From JBARCX01 sp049794535 (GTDB lineage Bacteria; Pseudomonadota; Gammaproteobacteria; Xanthomonadales; Rhodanobacteraceae): a DNA stretch of 18,086 nucleotides. This document shows positions 14,547 through 18,086 of this stretch, piece after piece. Every line of letters starts with the position of its first letter. Position 1 is the stretch's first letter. The position numbers and the translations under genes are program-made. The notes under the pieces are model-generated. The model saw nothing but the letters and a program-made list of their open reading frames with translations, was not told where the DNA came from and searched no databases. The stretch lies in NCBI GenBank assembly GCA_049794535.1, contig JBARCX010000310.1, positions 1-18,086 of the forward strand, in the 5' to 3' direction.

Positions 14547-15248
14547 TTACGCTGAAACTGGCGCCCTTGCTCCTCTAAACAGAAGCCACAGACCTATCGT
14601 GATTTCAAAAAGACCGGCAGGCATGTAAACGCTCCCCGAAATGGGAATGTCCGGAAAAACAATAATCGCAAAACTGGCTGTCAGCATCAGCACGTAGGCA
14701 AATATCCCAAACGCAGCCAATAGTCTTGGGATATAGCGCGACTTGAAAAACAAGTAGCTGAAAACGGTGCAACCAAGCGCCAGGAATATCAGACCTATCG
14801 TGTATCCAGCGTCATGCGCATCGTTGAATAGTGAGGCAAGCGTCTGCCATTGAATGGTTGAAAACGCCTTCGCGTATTTGACGTCAGTCAAGAGCATCAA
14901 TGCGACAAGACCATTGAGCGTTATGACGCCAAGAATGGCGGACTCAACTACCCGCCAAAGGGCCGCAACTAACGCCAGAATTTTGTTTACCGGCCGGAGC
15001 AGCACGTAAAGCGCAACGGTCAACGCGATGTCACCGGCGAAGGTAAAAATATTGCATGCGATTCCGAGACGAAATAGCCGCTCGTGCGCAACGATATTAC
15101 CCGCTGTTTTCGCAACATCGCCGTCTAGGATAAGACTGCCACGGCCATACATCTCAGCGAAGACGCCGGTCACCATCAAGAGCAAGTACAAAAATCCCGC
15201 AATTCTCGCAGCTTTACGCTGCGAGTCGTCCAGGGGGTGGATGGTCAT
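14547..15248 (-). CDS. DUF4386 family integral membrane protein
   Basis: The 233-residue protein appears to be a DUF4386 member, a family of small multi-spanning membrane proteins with no established function. About six membrane segments can be traced: near 13-32, 60-83, 88-120 (possibly two), 146-168, 173-197 and 207-225. Family-like sequences are DDSQRKAARIAGFLYLLLMV, TGVFAE and a mid-protein RVVESAILG. It starts at the ATG at 15248 with a weak GAGAA about seven bases upstream. Base composition is visibly less GC-rich than the flagellar genes, with AT-rich third positions, which hints at acquisition from elsewhere. It converges on the EAL-HDOD gene and shows no functional link to motility. 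Confidence 0.8.
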   Translation of the reverse strand: MTIHPLDDSQRKAARIAGFLYLLLMVTGVFAEMYGRGSLILDGDVAKTAGNIVAHERLFRLGIACNIFTFAGDIALTVALYVLLRPVNKILALVAALWRVVESAILGVITLNGLVALMLLTDVKYAKAFSTIQWQTLASLFNDAHDAGYTIGLIFLALGCTVFSYLFFKSRYIPRLLAAFGIFAYVLMLTASFAIIVFPDIPISGSVYMPAGLFEITIGLWLLFRGARAPVSA

Positions 15249-15281
15249 GTCATTCTCGGCGTGGCCATGAAAGATTCATTA

Positions 15282-15303
15282 CCCGCCGTGCGATGCCGGC
15301 GGG
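15282..15303. repeat. GC-rich hairpin upstream of the DUF4386 gene
   Basis: CCCGCCG, an 8-base loop, then CGGCGGG form a 7-base-pair stem about 34 bases upstream of the DUF4386 start. It could end leftward transcripts arriving from the upstream genes or lie in the DUF4386 leader. There is only a short, broken T-rich stretch after it on the minus strand. Confidence 0.4.
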
Positions 15304-15479
15304 GCCTTCGCGAAACAACGTAGCTGCGACTACATTCACCCTATGTCAGTCGATGCCGTCGGTCTTGCCGATGTAGCCGGGCTCAATGTGAGACCACGCT
15401 TGTGCCATTACATGTGCCAGAGGTCAGTCGCCCAACGACATGCACATCACCAGAATCACCCTTCGCAGCAACACACGAA

Positions 15480-15503
15480 CCGCGTGGCTATTCGGCCACG
15501 CGG
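15480..15503 (-). terminator. Candidate terminator after the isocitrate lyase/PEP mutase family gene
   Basis: CCGCGTGGC-TATTCG-GCCACGCGG is a perfect 9-base-pair stem with a 6-base loop, starting ten bases after the stop of the leftward gene. The sequence after it on the minus strand is GT-rich (GTTCGTGTGTTG) rather than a clean T-run. Confidence 0.6.
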
Positions 15504-15513
15504 CACCCTATGT

Positions 15514-16287
15514 TCATGCGGCTTGCCGTTCCTCGCGAACATCACGTGCAGCATTGCGTATGGTTTCCATGGCCAATAAGTAGGCGGCCGGTCCGTAACT
15601 GATACGGGCGACGCCTGCATCCGCTAGCTCATTCGCATGGGAAAGCCCTGGCATCACCATGACATTCAAAGGTAGCTCTACGGTGCTACACAGCTCCCGA
15701 ATGGCAGACAAGTCGACCAGGCCAGGAACAAAGAATCCGGATGCGCCAGCACGCGCATAAGCGGCGGCCCGCTCTTTCGTTTCGTTCATGCCTTCGGGTG
15801 GTTTGATCCCGGTACCAAGAAACATGTCGGTCCGTGCGTTGATGAACAGCGGTACGCCACGCGCGTCAGCCATGGCCCGGATCGCTGCGATGCGTGCGCA
15901 CTGTGCATCCACATTATGCAAACCGGTCCCTTTTACGATGCGGTCCTCGAAGTTGATGCCCACTACGCCGTGATCCATTAACCGCGCAATGTTTGCGGCG
16001 CAGACGTGGGGATCCTCGCTATAACCGCCCTCCACATCCACGGTCACAGGCACATCGACCGCGCCGGCAATGCGAGCGATAAGCTGCTCGACGAACGTGA
16101 AAGGTATCGACTCGCCATCACCATACCCCTGCGCTGCGGCAACGGCCCAACTACCTGTCGCAATCACGGCTGAACCCGCGTCCCGGATAGCCTTGGCGCT
16201 GCCGGCATCCCATGCGTTGTACAAAACGAGAGGGCTACCTTTTACGTGGAGGGAAGCTAACAACTCTGCTCGTTCTTTCTGCTGCAT
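15514..16287 (-). CDS. Isocitrate lyase / phosphoenolpyruvate mutase superfamily protein
   Basis: A 257-residue TIM-barrel enzyme of the ICL/PEP mutase superfamily, whose members make or break C-C or P-C bonds next to a carboxylate with Mg2+. Visible motifs are VLYNAWDAGSA (22-31), VTVDVEGGY (81-89), GVVGINFEDR (107-116) and INARTDMFLG (149-158). The acidic residues D27, D84, E86 and E114 are good metal-site candidates. The KKCGH-type catalytic loop of isocitrate and methylisocitrate lyases is absent; residues 117-124 read IVKGTGLH. It is therefore unlikely to be either lyase, and the substrate cannot be named. GGGAG is seven bases before the ATG. It lies 78 bases downstream of the saccharopine-dehydrogenase-like gene on the same strand and may be co-transcribed with it. 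Confidence 0.88.
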   Translation of the reverse strand: MQQKERAELLASLHVKGSPLVLYNAWDAGSAKAIRDAGSAVIATGSWAVAAAQGYGDGESIPFTFVEQLIARIAGAVDVPVTVDVEGGYSEDPHVCAANIARLMDHGVVGINFEDRIVKGTGLHNVDAQCARIAAIRAMADARGVPLFINARTDMFLGTGIKPPEGMNETKERAAAYARAGASGFFVPGLVDLSAIRELCSTVELPLNVMVMPGLSHANELADAGVARISYGPAAYLLAMETIRNAARDVREERQAA

Positions 16288-16311
16288 GACATGTCTCCCG
16301 AGGTGTGGGCT

Positions 16312-16353
16312 GGGGTGATTGGATTGGGGTGACTGGGTTGAGGTGATTGGATT
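16312..16353. repeat. Three tandem copies of a 14-base unit
   Basis: GGGGTGATTGGATT, GGGGTGACTGGGTT and GAGGTGATTGGATT follow directly on each other in the 78-base gap between two leftward genes, 25 bases before the ATG of the downstream gene. The repeat ends in GAATCC, making GGATTGAATCC. The role is unknown. Confidence 0.8.
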
Positions 16354-16365
16354 GAATCCAGGGCA

Positions 16366-17370
16366 TCAAACGGCATCGAGCTCGAACATCAGATGGTCCG
16401 ACTTGAAGGAACGAAGGAAATCTTCGGCATCGAATGCCTCCCCCAAGGTAAGCGCACCACTTCGACTAAAGGTGGACTGGAGCATACGCGCGGCGGCCTC
16501 AACCACAAGGGGGGCCGTTACGGCATAGATGTCTTGTCCCCGCGCGGTGGCGCGACGTGTGCCCGCACCATCGCGCGCGACAACCTCCATGGCGAACTGC
16601 TGTGCGGATCGCCCTTGCGTATCGACGGCCACCGGTGCGGATGTCATGGCGTCACGCACATCGTTGAGGGATGACGTATTGAGGTACGAGCGCAAATTGC
16701 GTACGTGCAGATGGCGCGCGATCGTGATGATCTCGCTGAAGGGCATTTCTTCCATGCTCTGCACGCCATGCGGTGCATCGAAAGTCCATTCTGTCTTTGT
16801 GGCCGGGACCGTCATGGGCACCAGACTTCCGTTCTCGAGCACGACGCGCGGTACCTGGTTGCGTTCGCCGGTCTTCCGGGTTCCCTTGGTCGGCCACCAG
16901 TGATCGAGGGCGATGGCGACAGTCATGTCGTCAACAGGGTGATGGCCAACCAGTGCACTGGCGAGAAGATCGGCAAGGCCGCCATAAAAACCGGCTGCCG
17001 GGATGACAGCAACGCCAGCGGCGCGGGCTTGCTCGTCATAGCGCTCGAATATCTCAAGTGCGCTGGCTTGTTCTGCCGTGACATCTATGTAGGCACTGCC
17101 CGCCCGCAGGGCGGCCTCTACGACTGGCGACGCTGTATCCAGGAAAGGGCCGGCGCAGTTGATCACTACGGAGCAGCCAGCGAACGCCCGGTCCAACGCT
17201 GCCGCGTCATCAATGGTTGCGATTCGCGCCGTCACACCCGCCTGGATGCTTGATACATCGCGCCCCACCGCGACCACAGCCAAACCGCGGCGCAGGAGCT
17301 CATCGATGACGAAGGATCCGGTATGACCCGTTGCCCCATAAACAGCTACGACCGCGTTGTTCTTGATCAT
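16366..17370 (-). CDS. Saccharopine dehydrogenase-like NAD(P)-binding oxidoreductase
   Basis: The N-terminus is a Rossmann fold: AVVAVYGATGHTGSFVIDEL with the nucleotide loop GATGHTG (12-18). Then come VVINCAGPFLDTASPVVEAA (68-87) and AGSAYIDVTAE (90-100), the pattern of the saccharopine dehydrogenase/trans-acting enoyl reductase group. FERYDEQARAAGVAVIPAAG and FYGGLADLLAS follow. The C-terminal half is not assignable to a substrate. The start at 17370 (334 residues) was chosen for GGGAGG five bases upstream; the frame is open to an ATG at 17469, but that extension would run through the TetR operators and lacks a binding site. Together with the next gene it looks like a two-gene unit controlled by the divergent TetR regulator. 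Real lysine-pathway activity is not implied. Confidence 0.85.
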   Translation of the reverse strand: MIKNNAVVAVYGATGHTGSFVIDELLRRGLAVVAVGRDVSSIQAGVTARIATIDDAAALDRAFAGCSVVINCAGPFLDTASPVVEAALRAGSAYIDVTAEQASALEIFERYDEQARAAGVAVIPAAGFYGGLADLLASALVGHHPVDDMTVAIALDHWWPTKGTRKTGERNQVPRVVLENGSLVPMTVPATKTEWTFDAPHGVQSMEEMPFSEIITIARHLHVRNLRSYLNTSSLNDVRDAMTSAPVAVDTQGRSAQQFAMEVVARDGAGTRRATARGQDIYAVTAPLVVEAAARMLQSTFSRSGALTLGEAFDAEDFLRSFKSDHLMFELDAV

Positions 17371-17392
17371 TTGAGCCTCCCGAGTGAACGCT

Positions 17393-17406
17393 ACAGACCT
17401 GTCTGT
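17393..17406. promoter_or_regulatory. TetR operator palindrome 1
   Basis: ACAGACCTGTCTGT is a perfect inverted repeat in the 97-base divergent intergenic region, 23 bases upstream of the leftward ATG. It is preceded by AACGCT, as is the second copy 26 bases away. The sequence type fits TetR-family operators. Confidence 0.75.
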
Positions 17407-17418
17407 TCTTGTAACGCT

Positions 17419-17432
17419 ACAGAACGGTCTGT
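17419..17432. promoter_or_regulatory. TetR operator palindrome 2
   Basis: ACAGAACGGTCTGT is a near-perfect inverted repeat matching the first operator at its ends (ACAGA/TCTGT), with the shared left flank AACGCT. Centre-to-centre distance is 26 bases. It lies across a possible rightward promoter (TTGTAA, 17 bases, TACCAT), which would give autorepression. Confidence 0.72.
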
Positions 17433-17467
17433 ACCATGTCAACACCGAAGTTGGCCTGGTGCCCACC

Positions 17468-18082
17468 ATGACTACGCAGCCGCCCGTTCGAACCCGAAAA
17501 TCCTCCGGCCCCGAGCCGCTGGACGTGCGTGAACGGATTCTGGAATGCGCGTCGACGCTGTTTTACCGGCAAGGCGTCCGCGCCGTTGGCGTCGACCTGG
17601 TGGTTGAGAAAGCAGGCGTGGCGAAAACCAGCCTGTATCGCCACTTCCGCACAAAGGACGATCTCGTCGTCGCGTTTCTGGAACGCGAGGACGTCGACTT
17701 CTGGGCAACGTGGGACGGTGTTGCAGCCAAGTACGCGAATGACGCCGCCGGCGAACTGGATGCCCACATGCACTGGATAGGCGAGCGCCTGTCGCGTTCG
17801 AACTATCGCGGTTGTCCGCAGATCAATGTCGCTGCCGAATTCCCCGAGCAGGATCATCCGGCGCGACAGGTCGCTCGTGCGCATATGCATGGGCTGCGCT
17901 CACGCCTGGATGCCATCGCCAGGCGGCTCGATGTGACACACCCAGCGGTGCTGGCTGCGCAACTCGCTTTGTTGGTCAATGGCGCATTCGTTAGCTCGGA
18001 GCTACTTGTCACTGACGATGCAACTCGAATGCTTCTGTCGGCCGCACATGCACTCGTCGATGCTGCGCGCTCAGCCAAGTGA
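17468..18082 (+). CDS. TetR/AcrR family transcriptional regulator
   Basis: A 204-residue one-component repressor. The N-terminal DNA-binding domain is clear: RERILECASTLFYRQGVRAV, then GVDLVVEKAGVAKTSLYRHF and RTKDDLVVAFLE, with the helix-turn-helix at about 42-61. The C-terminal ligand domain (about 75-204) includes RGCPQINVAAEFPEQDHPA, common in the TetR subgroup with a C-terminal YcdC/TetR_C-like fold; the ligand is unknown. I place the start at 17468. An earlier in-frame ATG at 17384 would lie in front of and through both operators and add an atypical 28-residue leader. The binding site is weak. It is divergent from the oxidoreductase gene with two operator-like palindromes between, so it probably represses that gene pair and itself. 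Confidence 0.9.
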   Translation: MTTQPPVRTRKSSGPEPLDVRERILECASTLFYRQGVRAVGVDLVVEKAGVAKTSLYRHFRTKDDLVVAFLEREDVDFWATWDGVAAKYANDAAGELDAHMHWIGERLSRSNYRGCPQINVAAEFPEQDHPARQVARAHMHGLRSRLDAIARRLDVTHPAVLAAQLALLVNGAFVSSELLVTDDATRMLLSAAHALVDAARSAK

Positions 18083-18086
18083 ATAT

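Noticed and set aside
17384..17467. TetR start at 17384
   Set aside because: The extra 28 residues are unlike TetR N-termini and would be encoded through both operator palindromes.
17371..17469. Extended oxidoreductase start at 17469
   Set aside because: The extension has no ribosome binding site and crosses the operators; the ATG at 17370 has GGGAGG in front of it and begins a normal Rossmann fold.
1..18086. CRISPR, toxin-antitoxin, prophage, insertion sequence, tRNA or defence genes
   Set aside because: No spaced repeats, transposase, integrase, nuclease/helicase-type motifs or tRNA-like folds were recognised; all substantial coding space is accounted for.

Overview
The window is about 60% GC and consists mainly of a flagellar basal-body, rod, hook and chemotaxis locus, followed by a short metabolic/regulatory block. 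The gene set, the paired sigma-54 and sigma-28 promoter motifs and the protein sequences point to a gammaproteobacterium. The order Lysobacterales (Xanthomonadales), perhaps the Rhodanobacteraceae (Dyella/Luteibacter/Rhodanobacter type), is my best guess. That placement is inferred from gene content and recall of related proteins, not from a search.

Region 1 (1-8581, minus strand) is a tightly packed operon in the canonical order flgB-flgC-flgD-flgE-flgF-flgG-flgH-flgI-flgJ-flgK. It encodes proximal rod (FlgB, FlgC, FlgF), distal rod (FlgG), hook and hook cap (FlgE, FlgD), L and P rings (FlgH, FlgI), rod cap/muramidase (FlgJ) and hook-filament junction (FlgK, cut by the window edge). A near-consensus sigma-54 promoter lies about 55 bases upstream of flgB.

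Region 2 (8582-12229) is the control centre. cheV reads leftwards from a sigma-28 (FliA) promoter. A soluble methyl-accepting chemotaxis protein and flgA read rightwards from a second sigma-54 promoter. A 79-bp REP-like palindrome sits between the two divergent promoters. Several inverted repeats, one resembling a FleQ box, lie between cheV and flgB.

Region 3 (12161-14487, plus strand) has flgM (anti-sigma-28) and flgN (FlgK/FlgL chaperone) behind an excellent sigma-28 promoter. A degenerate EAL + HDOD protein follows. It occupies the position where Pseudomonas aeruginosa carries a c-di-GMP receptor gene (flgZ/ycgR), so a link to c-di-GMP or motility control is plausible.

Region 4 (14488-18082) is not flagellar. 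It holds a lower-GC DUF4386 membrane protein, an isocitrate lyase/PEP mutase superfamily enzyme, a saccharopine-dehydrogenase-like oxidoreductase and a divergent TetR regulator with two matching operator palindromes in the shared promoter.

Together, sigma-54 (probably with a FleQ-type activator) should drive the rod/hook genes, the soluble receptor and flgA. FliA should then drive late genes including cheV and flgMN, with FlgM holding FliA until the hook is finished. I see no CRISPR array, tRNA/rRNA, insertion sequence or defence system.
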